A stretch of DNA of 64,000 bases from Shewanella sp. Isolate13 (GTDB lineage Bacteria; Pseudomonadota; Gammaproteobacteria; Enterobacterales; Shewanellaceae): the NCBI RefSeq assembly GCF_022398325.1, contig NZ_JAKEVD010000016.1, positions 37,170 to 101,169 on the forward strand, given 5' to 3'. The notes under the pieces were generated by a model, which was given only the letters and a program-made list of their open reading frames with translations, was not told the DNA's origin and made no database searches. The position numbers and the translations under genes were made by a program. Shown in pieces: positions 25,179 to 33,383 of this stretch. Numbering within the stretch: the first letter of the stretch is position 1; each line of letters starts with the position of its first letter.

Positions 25179-26801
25179 ATGCAATCGTTTCAGTCATTAA
25201 AAGTCCTTGTGATAGATGACGCACCAACCTTCCTCTTTACTATCAAAAGCATGTTGGTGAAATTAGGCTTTTTAGAAAATAGTGTACAAACCTGTAAGTC
25301 GGTTAAGGTCGCTCTGGATCTCACATCAAACAAACAATTCGATGTGATTATCTGTGACTATAACTTTGGCACAGGCATGAATGGCAAGCAGCTATTTGAA
25401 GAGTTTAAACACTTAAATCTATTGACCGATGAGACGGTATTTATTCTGGTTACTGGCGACAATTCGGCGGCAACGGTCAGGCCTATTATCGAACTCAAAC
25501 CCGATGAATACCTGCTAAAACCTTTCAATGCCGTCTCCCTAAAGGAGCGGATCTCTGTTGCCATCAGGCGCAGACAAAAACTCTCAGGCCTCTATGGTGC
25601 AGAGCGCAGCTTAGATCCCCAAAAAGGTTTACAGCTATGTGATGAGTTGGCGCCTTTTCATCCCGAATATTACTTCGTGATTAAGCGATTTCGCGCCTCA
25701 TTTCTGACCATGTTACAGCGCCATGAACAGGCAAAATTAGTCTATGAGTCGACGCTGGCAAAGAAGGAGCTAGACTGGGCTAAGGTCGGCTTGGCTAACT
25801 CCCTAGCAAATCTTGGTCAAACAGATGAAGCAGAAAAGATCATCAACCAATTACTGCTGACCTCCCCGAATGATACTCGAATTAGAACCGAGGCCGCCTA
25901 TCTAAGACTGAAAAGCCACGACACCCCGGCGGCAATTTCGCACCTAGAGATCGCCAGCCAACTGGTGCCCGGTAATTCAGAACGAGAGCTTATCATAGTC
26001 AACTTATGTCTATCGGTTGAAGACTACCAGCAAGCGCTTAACCGCTACCGTTTGTACCTCGAGATCAACAAAGACACTTACCGCAACAATGAGTTTGCCA
26101 AATTAACTCTGATAAGAGTGCTGCTTTACGCCTGTCGAACCAGCCCCAATAAGGCCTATTTAATCGAAGAGGCCAAGCATCACTCTAGACTATTGATGGA
26201 ATCGAAGAACGAGTCTATTCAGCATGAGATTGAGCTAATTAAAGCCCATATTGCCTTAGAGTTAGGTTACTTTCGCTCGGCAATTAATATGCTTAAAAGC
26301 CTGCATGCAAAAGAGTGCTTTAACCATTTCTATGGCGCGTATCATTACGCTTGGCTACTCAATGCCATGAGTGTGGAAAATGAGTTTAACCAAGCCATAC
26401 AGTGGGGCAGTCAAACCTTAGGCTATGAGCAGAGCCAGATAGTCTTTTCCAGTAAAGTCACCATGCTAGACAAGTTGAAAAAGCTCAACGAGTCGAAGAA
26501 AGCTTGGCTGAAAGAGAAGTACCTCATTGTAAAAAGTGACACTATCGACAGCGCAACTCTGCTAGAAACCTATCTCGCGATCCACGAGAAGGCACCGCTG
26601 CTGAAGATGGTGTGTTTGAATATCATCAAGTCGCTGTCTTACGTCTGGCCGCAAAGAGCTGGCGTTACCCAAGTCACGCAGATCATCAGCCGCTGCGACA
26701 ACGTCGTCAGACAGCTTTATGCAGAGCAGGAGCTTGAGGCAAACAGTTATCAAGGTTACTACCTAGCTGCGTTAGAGCGCTGTAAAGGAAAAATTGAATA
26801 A
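25179..26801 (+). CDS. Receiver-TPR response regulator (VieB-like)
   Basis: A 540-aa protein with an N-terminal receiver (VLVIDDAPTFLFTIKS; phospho-acceptor Asp in VIICDYNFGTGMNG; conserved Lys in EYLLKPFN). From about residue 150 a long helical tetratricopeptide-like region follows. There is no DNA-binding or enzymatic output domain, so it probably acts by protein contact. The architecture resembles VieB of the Vibrio cholerae VieSAB system, which as reported modulates phosphotransfer from its kinase. It starts about 70 bp after the hybrid kinase stop and is very likely in the same operon. No EAL-domain VieA homologue is adjacent. Confidence 0.8.
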   Translation: MQSFQSLKVLVIDDAPTFLFTIKSMLVKLGFLENSVQTCKSVKVALDLTSNKQFDVIICDYNFGTGMNGKQLFEEFKHLNLLTDETVFILVTGDNSAATVRPIIELKPDEYLLKPFNAVSLKERISVAIRRRQKLSGLYGAERSLDPQKGLQLCDELAPFHPEYYFVIKRFRASFLTMLQRHEQAKLVYESTLAKKELDWAKVGLANSLANLGQTDEAEKIINQLLLTSPNDTRIRTEAAYLRLKSHDTPAAISHLEIASQLVPGNSERELIIVNLCLSVEDYQQALNRYRLYLEINKDTYRNNEFAKLTLIRVLLYACRTSPNKAYLIEEAKHHSRLLMESKNESIQHEIELIKAHIALELGYFRSAINMLKSLHAKECFNHFYGAYHYAWLLNAMSVENEFNQAIQWGSQTLGYEQSQIVFSSKVTMLDKLKKLNESKKAWLKEKYLIVKSDTIDSATLLETYLAIHEKAPLLKMVCLNIIKSLSYVWPQRAGVTQVTQIISRCDNVVRQLYAEQELEANSYQGYYLAALERCKGKIE

Positions 26802-27417
26802 GCGCTTATGGATAAGCGCTGATAACCCTTCTATTAAGGCTAAATCAAACTTCATTTGATAAAGGTCGAGGACTGGAAGTTAGACTGCGTCTAACAACTA
26901 ATGTCGTGGCGCTTCGCCCCTATTCTTTTGTTAAGAGTCGAGCCAAGGGGGAAAGCGCTTGTCCCCGCTCTTGATTTCATAAGAGTAAACCCTCAGCGCC
27001 TCGACGAAGTTACATGCATTAGATACCGGTCTCATACTTATTCGAAATAGTCTAACGCTTCCGATGGGGCATCTGAAGTGAATGGATTCACAAATGCCGT
27101 GATGGCATGGATGCCATAGAACGGCCTGCCCCGCGAAAGCTAAGCCCACATCCATGTGGGCATTACGACTATTTCTTCAACGTACTTCGGCAACTTCGAT
27201 GGGGAATGGGTGTTTTCAGTGAGTCTAGAACCCCACATAGGATTTTGAGTTATGACTAAAGCAATAAGGCTCCCTAACTCGTTTCTGGACAAAAGTTTCT
27301 TAGAGTTTCAACTTAAATTTGTTAAATACAAATTAGCACTGGTATACAAAAACTCTTTCTTTGATAAACAACCTTGCTTAGACAATACAACTAGTTTCAT
27401 TACTCAACTTAACCTAG
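26802..27417. repeat. Hairpin-rich intergenic repeat, copy A
   Basis: A 616-bp stretch without a convincing gene. It holds a run of perfect small inverted repeats: atcaaa/tttgat (26844-26860), gttagac/gtctaac (26879-26895), gtgaat/attcac (27078-27091), atggcat/atgccat (27102-27117) and gcccacat/atgtgggc (27144-27161). Loops are 2 to 5 nt, often gg or cc. The 21 bp at 27187-27207 occur identically at 62306-62326, and the gacgaagtt at 27003-27011 is also shared. It borders the acquired redox block. Confidence 0.65.
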
Positions 27418-28323
27418 CTAAAATCGTTCAATCAAGAAATCCAAAAACAAACGAAGTCGCTTGGGTTGATACTGCCGACTCAGGTAAATCACGTTCAAAT
27501 CTGCGCCTGCAGAAGAGGTCGATGCGTTGAAGTTCTTCATATAACCATTTAACACCGTCACTAAACGCTGCTGTTTGATGTCTTCTTGCACATCGAGAAT
27601 CGATTTTAACGCAATACCCGCCCCATCTAACGCCCATTGACGAATCACTTCGCCATCATCAGAAAACCGCTTCGGTACGACAGTAACAACATTGTGCTGC
27701 TCTTCATCTTGAAAGTGCCATGTTTTCAACTCTTCATTGCTGCGAACCATGGCTAAACAATCGTGCTGTGCTAAATCTTGTGGCGTGATCGGCGTGCCTT
27801 TCTTTGCCAAATACTGAGGAGAAGCGCAAAGCACTCGGCGACTGGACGCCAGTTTGCGAGAGATAAGGTTGCTGTCGGCGAGCTCCCCATATCGGATAAC
27901 GATATCCAAACCAGACTCAGCCAAGTTGGATAAGTTATCGTTCAAATACAGATAAGGGATCACATCGGGATAGAGCTGACTAAATTCCGACAGTATTGGC
28001 GAAATATATTGCTTACCAATATCACGAGGAGCCGAGATTTTAAGTGTCCCGCGCACTTCTTTGGTGCCAGTATGGAGTAGGTTTTCCGTCTCTTTAACGC
28101 TGTCAATGATTTCCAAGCATGCCTGATGGTACATAGCGCCAGAGTCCGTCAGTGAGATATGCCTTGTACTGCGATTAAGTAATTTCACCCCATAACGATC
28201 TTCCAGCGACTGCAATCTTGCCGTTACTGTTGCTGGCGATAAGCCGAGCTCTCTGCCAGCCGCCGCCAGTCCTTGGTTCTTCACTATGCTGACAAACAGC
28301 GTCATATCCGAAAACTTGTCCAC
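27418..28323 (-). CDS. LysR-family transcriptional regulator of the redox block
   Basis: A 301-aa LysR-type regulator. The helix-turn-helix is MTLFVSIVKNQGLAAAGREL followed by LSPATVTARLQSLEDRYGVKLL, with the effector domain behind it. The GTG start at 28323 is supported by a strong ribosome site (gaggaggg) a few bases upstream. It is divergent from the SDR-MFS-glutaredoxin-OYE run across about 120 bp, the classical layout of a LysR regulator controlling its neighbours. The inducer is unknown; an electrophile or quinone would fit the target genes but this is inference. Confidence 0.9.
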   Translation of the reverse strand: MDKFSDMTLFVSIVKNQGLAAAGRELGLSPATVTARLQSLEDRYGVKLLNRSTRHISLTDSGAMYHQACLEIIDSVKETENLLHTGTKEVRGTLKISAPRDIGKQYISPILSEFSQLYPDVIPYLYLNDNLSNLAESGLDIVIRYGELADSNLISRKLASSRRVLCASPQYLAKKGTPITPQDLAQHDCLAMVRSNEELKTWHFQDEEQHNVVTVVPKRFSDDGEVIRQWALDGAGIALKSILDVQEDIKQQRLVTVLNGYMKNFNASTSSAGADLNVIYLSRQYQPKRLRLFLDFLIERF

Positions 28324-28444
28324 ATTCCCTCCTCAAACCCCATTATTCACCTGAGCTGAACAATCAATTCAAATATTACTCAATTATCAAATTTATTCCA
28401 ATCAATATACTGACCCCATCGAAACAAGATTGGAAAAACAAATC

Positions 28445-29113
28445 ATGAAAACAGAAAAAACCATTTATGTCGTACTCGGTGGCACATCAGGTATTGGTGC
28501 TGAACTTAGCCAACAACTTGCAAGCGACAATGCGGTTGTCCACGTAGCAAGCCGCAAAACAGGGTTAGACATCAGCGATGAACAGTCGGTTTATCACTAC
28601 TTCGAAACCATTGGTGCTTTTGACCACCTGATCGTCACAGCTGGTTCTTATGCTCCAGCAGGCAAAGTGGTGGATGTAGAAGTTTCCCAAGCAAAATACG
28701 CGTTCGATACCAAGTTTTGGGGCGCCATCAACGCGGCGAAACATGGAGCACGCTACATCAAGAAAGGCGGCTCAATCACGCTAACTTCCGGCATGTTATC
28801 GCGCAAAGTTGTTGCTAACACCTACGTCAAAACTGCCATCAATGCGGCCATTGAAGCGACCACAAAAGTACTGGCGAAAGAATTAGCTCCTATCCGAGTT
28901 AATGCGGTCAGCCCTGGTTTGACTAAAACTGAGGCGTATCAAGGCATGAACGAAGACGACAGAAATGCCATGTTCAAACGCACACAAAATAGCTTGCCCG
29001 TAGGCAAAGTAGGCGAAGCCGGTGACGTTGCAAAAGCTTACTTACTTCTGATTGAAAACAGCTACATGACTGGCGCCGTGATTGATGTCGATGGTGGCGC
29101 ACTGCTTGGCTAA
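28445..29113 (+). CDS. Atypical short-chain dehydrogenase/reductase-like protein
   Basis: A 222-aa Rossmann protein. The N-terminal nucleotide-binding motif VVLGGTSGIGAELSQQL and the C-terminal RVNAVSPGLTKTEAY place it in the SDR superfamily. Aligning the LAKELAP segment with classical SDRs puts Lys and Asn where the catalytic Tyr and Lys of YxxxK belong (sequence TYVKTAINAAIEATTK). It may therefore be a non-classical SDR without the normal catalytic mechanism, like the Lin1944-type subgroup. The start is the ATG at 28445; a TTG five codons upstream is open. It is the first gene of a rightward run with MFS, glutaredoxin-like and OYE genes. Confidence 0.85.
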   Translation: MKTEKTIYVVLGGTSGIGAELSQQLASDNAVVHVASRKTGLDISDEQSVYHYFETIGAFDHLIVTAGSYAPAGKVVDVEVSQAKYAFDTKFWGAINAAKHGARYIKKGGSITLTSGMLSRKVVANTYVKTAINAAIEATTKVLAKELAPIRVNAVSPGLTKTEAYQGMNEDDRNAMFKRTQNSLPVGKVGEAGDVAKAYLLLIENSYMTGAVIDVDGGALLG

Positions 29114-29213
29114 CAACACACGTTTGGCTAACAGCAAATAAAAACAAGGTGCCAGAGCAATAGAAAAGCATGGCACCAATGGGTTCAAACGAAATAAAGA
29201 AAGAGACTCCCCC

Positions 29214-30377
29214 ATGAATAAAGAAAAAATGCCGCTGCAGGTATGGATTTTAACGCTTGCAGCTTTTGCTATCGGTACCGCGGAATTTGTTATTGCTGGC
29301 ATTCTTCCTCAAATCGCCAACTCTTTGTCCATCACAGAAGGGCAAGCCGGTTACCTAATCAGTGCCTACGCACTTGCCATTGTGTTCGGCGGTCCACTAC
29401 TTACGATTTACTTAGCACGCTTTAACAAGAAAGCAGTACTGGCTGGGCTAATGGTATTGTTTATTCTCGGCAACGTACTGTCCGCTTTCGCGCCGAACTA
29501 CTTTGTGTTGATGGTCAGCCGAGTGATCACAGGCTTGGTTCAAGGTCCTTTCTACGGCATCGGTGCCGTGGTCGCGACCAATTTGGTTTCAGAAAAAATG
29601 GCAGGCCGTGCGGTCGGACAGATGTTCGCGGGCTTAACATTGGCTAACGTTTTAGGTGTGCCTGGCGGTACTTGGATTGGCTTGCAATTCGGCTGGCACA
29701 CCACTTTCTTGACCGTTGCCGCTTTTGGTTTAGTGGCTCTGTTCTTCATCACTTCAGTGATCAAATCGACTGGTCATGGCGAAGCAAAAGATGTCAAAGC
29801 ACAATTGGCTGCGTTCAAAAACCCAATGCTACTTATCAGCCTTGCGATCACCGTATTTGCTTGGTCGGGGTTTATGACTTTGTATGGCTACATCGCCCCT
29901 ATCGCCATGCACATCACTGGTTTTGGTGAAAGTGCCGTGACTTGGATTTTGGTTATTGTCGGCGTAGGTCTGATTGTTGGCAACACCATGGGTGGTCGTT
30001 CATCAGATAAAAACCTACAAAAAGCGTCCATGTTCTGGGCTATCGCGATGATTGTGTCACTCGTACTGGTCGGCCTAACTGTCGACAGCAAAGTTCTGTT
30101 TATTGCCACCGCCTTTGTATTTGGTATTGCGTCATTCGCTAACGTGCCAGCAATGCAGCTTCGAGTCATGAACCACGGTGGTGAAGGTCAAGAGTTAGCC
30201 GCGACGGCAAACATCTCAGCGTTCAACTTAGCCAATGCCTTTGGCGGTTTCTTAGGCGGCATGGTGCTCGATAGCCAAATGGGCGCAGGCATGATCCCTT
30301 ACGCAGCCATCATTGTTCCACTGATTGGTTTGTTATTCATCGCCAAGGCGAACCGCAAAGAAAGCAAACCGACTTAG
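29214..30377 (+). CDS. MFS transporter, DHA1-type drug/sugar efflux
   Basis: A 387-aa inner-membrane transporter with about twelve hydrophobic segments. The N-terminal AFAIGTAEFVIAGILPQIA and the conserved loop AGYLISAYALAIVFGGPLLTI are typical of the AraJ/YdhP-like DHA1 efflux group. It is located between the SDR and glutaredoxin-like genes under the same LysR regulator, so it probably exports a compound related to their substrate. The substrate cannot be assigned. Confidence 0.9.
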   Translation: MNKEKMPLQVWILTLAAFAIGTAEFVIAGILPQIANSLSITEGQAGYLISAYALAIVFGGPLLTIYLARFNKKAVLAGLMVLFILGNVLSAFAPNYFVLMVSRVITGLVQGPFYGIGAVVATNLVSEKMAGRAVGQMFAGLTLANVLGVPGGTWIGLQFGWHTTFLTVAAFGLVALFFITSVIKSTGHGEAKDVKAQLAAFKNPMLLISLAITVFAWSGFMTLYGYIAPIAMHITGFGESAVTWILVIVGVGLIVGNTMGGRSSDKNLQKASMFWAIAMIVSLVLVGLTVDSKVLFIATAFVFGIASFANVPAMQLRVMNHGGEGQELAATANISAFNLANAFGGFLGGMVLDSQMGAGMIPYAAIIVPLIGLLFIAKANRKESKPT

Positions 30378-30410
30378 CGCCAAGCTTCAACAACTAATTT
30401 CATCCCTACT

Positions 30411-30451
30411 GGTAGCCCTGACTTAACGCCTCCCGAAAAGGCGGGGCTACC
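30411..30451. repeat. Inverted repeat between MFS and glutaredoxin-like genes
   Basis: An 8-bp perfect inverted repeat (ggtagccc at 30411-30418, gggctacc at 30444-30451) encloses a smaller gcct/aggc repeat. No T-run follows, so a processing or attenuation hairpin is as likely as a terminator. Confidence 0.45.
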
Positions 30452-30475
30452 CAATTAAATCACTAGGAAAACACT

Positions 30476-31105
30476 ATGAAACTCTACATTTACGAACATT
30501 GCCCATTCAGTGCTCGCGTCCGCTACGTTGCTGGCATGCTGAATATCCAACTCGACGTCATCAATATTGCTTATGACGACGACAAAACCACAACAGACCT
30601 GATTGGAACCAAACAAGTGCCACTTCTTATCAAAGACAACGGTGAAGTGATGGCAGAAAGTCTAGAGATCATCGCTTACTTCCTTGAACTGGCAACATCA
30701 AGTGAAACAAGCCAACCATCTCAACAAGCGCTGAACTGGCAAAAAGTCGCGTTCCTTCCATTGCAAAAGGTGGGTTACCCACGTTGGTCAAATATGGATT
30801 TACCAGAGTTTGCCACTCAGTCTGCACAGCAAGCTTGGCGCGCAAAAAAGGAAACTGACGCACTCAATTTTGATGCACTCCTGCAAGACACACCAACTAT
30901 TGCCAAAGAGGTTGAAGCGCTCATCGAACATGCGAAAAGCGTGTTGAGCCTCGATTCCTATCAGCATGTGACTTTGGTGGACGAAGCAATCTTATTTTCG
31001 ATTTTGCGCGGGTTCTTCAGTGCCACTGAAATCCAATGGGACAACACCGTGAAGGATTGGATGGAATCTGTAAGCAATAAAATCCAAGTACCACTACTTA
31101 AGTAA
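30476..31105 (+). CDS. Glutaredoxin-2-like (GrxB) GST-fold protein with CPFS active site
   Basis: A 209-aa protein with an N-terminal thioredoxin-like domain and an all-helical C-terminal domain. MKLYIYEHCPFSARVRYVAG and TKQVPLLIKDNGEVMAESLEI correspond closely to E. coli glutaredoxin 2. The redox motif is CPFS, not CPYC, so only the N-terminal active-site Cys is kept and a monothiol or glutathione-transferase-like role is more likely than dithiol reduction. A ribosome site (agga) precedes the ATG. It lies in the rightward redox run ahead of the OYE gene. Confidence 0.82.
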   Translation: MKLYIYEHCPFSARVRYVAGMLNIQLDVINIAYDDDKTTTDLIGTKQVPLLIKDNGEVMAESLEIIAYFLELATSSETSQPSQQALNWQKVAFLPLQKVGYPRWSNMDLPEFATQSAQQAWRAKKETDALNFDALLQDTPTIAKEVEALIEHAKSVLSLDSYQHVTLVDEAILFSILRGFFSATEIQWDNTVKDWMESVSNKIQVPLLK

Positions 31106-31115
31106 GGAACCGATC

Positions 31116-32234
31116 ATGAGTAAACTATTTGAAGCAACACAGCTAAAACAACTTAATCTACAAAACCGCGTAGTCATGGCACCAATGACCCGAGCACGCA
31201 CTAGCCAACCGGGAAATATTCCAAACCAAATGATGGCGACCTACTACAAGCAGCGTGCAAGTGCGGGATTAATTATCTCTGAAGCCACTCAGATTTCAGA
31301 CGATTCGCAGGGCTACTCATTCACACCAGGCGTCTACACCGATGAGCAAGTAGCAGGCTGGAAAACCGTCACTCAAGCAGCAAAAGAGCAAGGCGCAGTT
31401 ATGTTTTGTCAGTTATGGCATGTTGGTCGTGTATCACACCCGACATTCCAAAAAGGTGAACAGCCTATTGCCCCATCGGCACTAAAACCAGTAGAAACCC
31501 AAGTGTGGATTGCCGACGAACAAGGCAATGGCAACATGGTCGATTGTGTAGAGCCACGTGCCATGACTCAAGCGGATATTGACCGCGTTGTGAGTGATTT
31601 TGCCCATGCCGCTAAACGTGCGATTGAAGCAGGTTTCGATGGTGTCGAAATCCACGGAGGTAATGGTTACCTGATTGACCAGTTCCTACGTACCAATTCA
31701 AACCACAGAACCGACAACTACGGCGGTACTCGCAAAAACCGACTTCGCTTTTTATTAGAAGTGGTCGATGCGGTGAGCGAAGCCATTGGTGCCAGCAAAG
31801 TGGGAGTACGACTCGCACCTTTCATCACTTTTAAGGACATGAACTGCCCTGACATTGTGCCAACCATCCTCGATGCATCGAAACAACTTCAAGCTCGTGA
31901 TATTGCGTACTTGCACTTATCTGAAGCGGATTGGGACGACGCGCCAGTGATTCCAGAAAGTTTCCGCATCGAACTGCGCGAATACTTCACCAACACGATT
32001 ATCGTCGCAGGCAGTTACACTCAAGAGCGTGCTGACGAGGTACTTGAGAAAGGTTATGCGGATTTAGTCGCGTTTGGACGCCCGTTTGTGTCTAACCCAG
32101 ATTTGGTAGCGCGCTTACAGCACCAACAACCGCTGGCTGAACTAGATGGCTCAACACTATTTGGTGGCAATGAGCGTGGATACATTGATTACTCAGTACT
32201 TAATTGTGTAACTGTCTCGCTAATAAATAATTAA
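31116..32234 (+). CDS. Old yellow enzyme family ene-reductase (NemA-like)
   Basis: A 372-aa FMN-dependent NADH/NADPH:flavin oxidoreductase that reduces activated double bonds, nitro compounds or quinones. Motifs seen: RVVMAPMTRARTSQPGNIPN, FCQLWHVGRVSHP, the substrate-binding pair in VEIHGGNGYLIDQFLR, and the C-terminal FMN phosphate site GSYTQERADEVLEKGYADLVAFGRPF. The usual family end (GYIDY) is followed by a short odd tail (VLNCVTVSLINN) whose last codons lie in the first copy of a 39-bp direct repeat. The original 3' end may therefore have been altered. It is the last gene of the redox run. Confidence 0.9.
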   Translation: MSKLFEATQLKQLNLQNRVVMAPMTRARTSQPGNIPNQMMATYYKQRASAGLIISEATQISDDSQGYSFTPGVYTDEQVAGWKTVTQAAKEQGAVMFCQLWHVGRVSHPTFQKGEQPIAPSALKPVETQVWIADEQGNGNMVDCVEPRAMTQADIDRVVSDFAHAAKRAIEAGFDGVEIHGGNGYLIDQFLRTNSNHRTDNYGGTRKNRLRFLLEVVDAVSEAIGASKVGVRLAPFITFKDMNCPDIVPTILDASKQLQARDIAYLHLSEADWDDAPVIPESFRIELREYFTNTIIVAGSYTQERADEVLEKGYADLVAFGRPFVSNPDLVARLQHQQPLAELDGSTLFGGNERGYIDYSVLNCVTVSLINN

Positions 32235-32300
32235 TAGAAAATAGAGTGCAGTATGTATCACATAAATAATTAATAGAAAATAGAGTGCAGTATGTATCAC
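32223..32300. repeat. Two exact 39-bp tandem direct repeats
   Basis: Copy one spans 32223-32261 and copy two 32262-32300, with no mismatches. The first copy begins inside the last codons of the OYE gene. The unit contains ataattaatagaaaatag and gtgcagtatgtatcac. It could be a duplication formed at the downstream junction of the acquired block. Confidence 0.9.
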
Positions 32301-32577
32301 ATAAATTGTTTTTTTACTGTGCTCTTCACTCTTACGGTAAAGGTCTCGCTCAAAATCAATTCAACACCACCAATTGATGTGTACCAGTAATTTGGGGCAC
32401 TGATATAGTTGAAAACAAAAAGCGTAACGGATCGGGCCTTGCGTTTTGCCACGCATTACTTTTTGTATATCTAACTAGATGACTATCTGTAACGTATTTA
32501 GAAGCGTAACAAACTTTGGAGCATTTTTAAGCCAGAAACCTAACTCTTCAGCCTAAATCGAAGAAGAAAATTATCCA
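32301..32577. other. AT-rich spacer downstream of the redox block
   Basis: No gene is visible. It contains an imperfect inverted pair around 32417-32466 (aaaaagcgtaacg against cgcattacttttt) that could act as a terminator for the redox run. Confidence 0.35.
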
Positions 32578-33215
32578 GTGTAGATACGGCTGAAGCCGTC
32601 GAAAACAGGGTGAGAGATAACGAAGTTATCAAGCTCTCGAACGAGAGGCATGGATGCCGAACTGGCCTTTAAACACGGATGTTGTTTGTTTTCGTTGAGC
32701 CTACACGGCCAATTCAGTTCCATACTGAATTTGGCATTCCCTCCATCCATGGAGGTCAGACATACTAGGGGCGAGCTTCAGCAGCGTCTGCACATACCTC
32801 GCTGGAGGCGATTGATAACGATTAAGCAGCAACTCAGAACTCGCTTCCATGTACAAACAATAAATGTAATCAGCCTTCATTCGAAGACGAACTCATTTAG
32901 GGGCATTTCCCAAGTTAGACCCAAAACGACTAGCCCTAATGAGTACACCAATTACCCCGTGTAGATACGGCCGTGACCGTCCATGACATGGACGTCATGG
33001 CCGAGCTTCCAAGGAAGGACTTGCAGCGTGTCACGGCAGTGTCTGCACACTCCCCGCTGGAGGCGATTGATAGCTACATAGCTACAAGTTCAAACGGGCA
33101 ATCCCATAGCAACGACACTAAGTTAATGAAACAAGCCTTCATTCCAAGGCTGGCCTCTCCTTTTCGTTTTTTGAAAAACCGAATTTTTATTCCTACACTC
33201 ATAAAAAGGTAACAA
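32578..33215. repeat. Hairpin-rich intergenic repeats, copies C1 and C2
   Basis: Two related units lie in the same orientation. Both start with gtgtagatacgg (32578-32589 and 32959-32970) and share gtctgcac plus an 18-bp block cgctggaggcgattgata (32800-32817 and 33055-33072). C1 has consecutive perfect hairpins: acggct/agccgt (32586-32599), gataac/gttatc (32616-32630), ctctcg/cgagag (32634-32647), ggcat/atgcc (32647-32658), aattcagt/actgaatt (32711-32731) and cctccat/atggagg (32740-32755). C2 has gtccat/atggac and cttcc/ggaag. The open frames here follow the hairpins and do not look coding. Confidence 0.65.
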
Positions 33216-33323
33216 AGAGCTGTTTCAAATAACCGTAGAATCCATCTGAAAACTAATATAAAACTAATATAAAACTGAACGAAAACGTGATTCACCTCAA
33301 CGGATTTATCAACTGGGTGTTTA

Positions 33324-33361
33324 CTGTATAGATAAACAGTATATACTGTTTAACTATACAG
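33324..33361. promoter_or_regulatory. Tandem LexA boxes upstream of recN
   Basis: Two CTG-N10-CAG sites lie at 33324-33339 (ctgtatagataaacag) and 33346-33361 (ctgtttaactatacag), separated by 6 bp. They end 22 bp before the recN ATG. recN of E. coli also carries multiple SOS boxes, so tight LexA repression is expected. Confidence 0.9.
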
Positions 33362-33383
33362 TGTTTTGATAAAGGACATCACT

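Noticed and set aside
26931..27155. 74-codon leftward frame in repeat copy A
   Set aside because: It spans several perfect hairpins and has no conserved features; treated as a chance frame.
27252..27530. 92-codon rightward frame at the end of the LysR gene
   Set aside because: Its last third is antisense to the well-supported LysR coding region and the rest lies in repeat copy A. No family resemblance and no good ribosome site.
30411..30451. attC site inside the redox block
   Set aside because: The inverted repeat and a taacgcc word looked attC-like, but the core pair and spacing are absent and the neighbouring genes are operon-spaced, not cassettes.
32578..33175. CRISPR array
   Set aside because: There are only two units of unequal length without regular spacers, and each consists of several different palindromes.
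32650..33212. Two rightward frames of 104 and 79 codons between the OYE gene and recN
   Set aside because: They run through the hairpin repeats C1 and C2, with composition dictated by the palindromes; not convincing as proteins.
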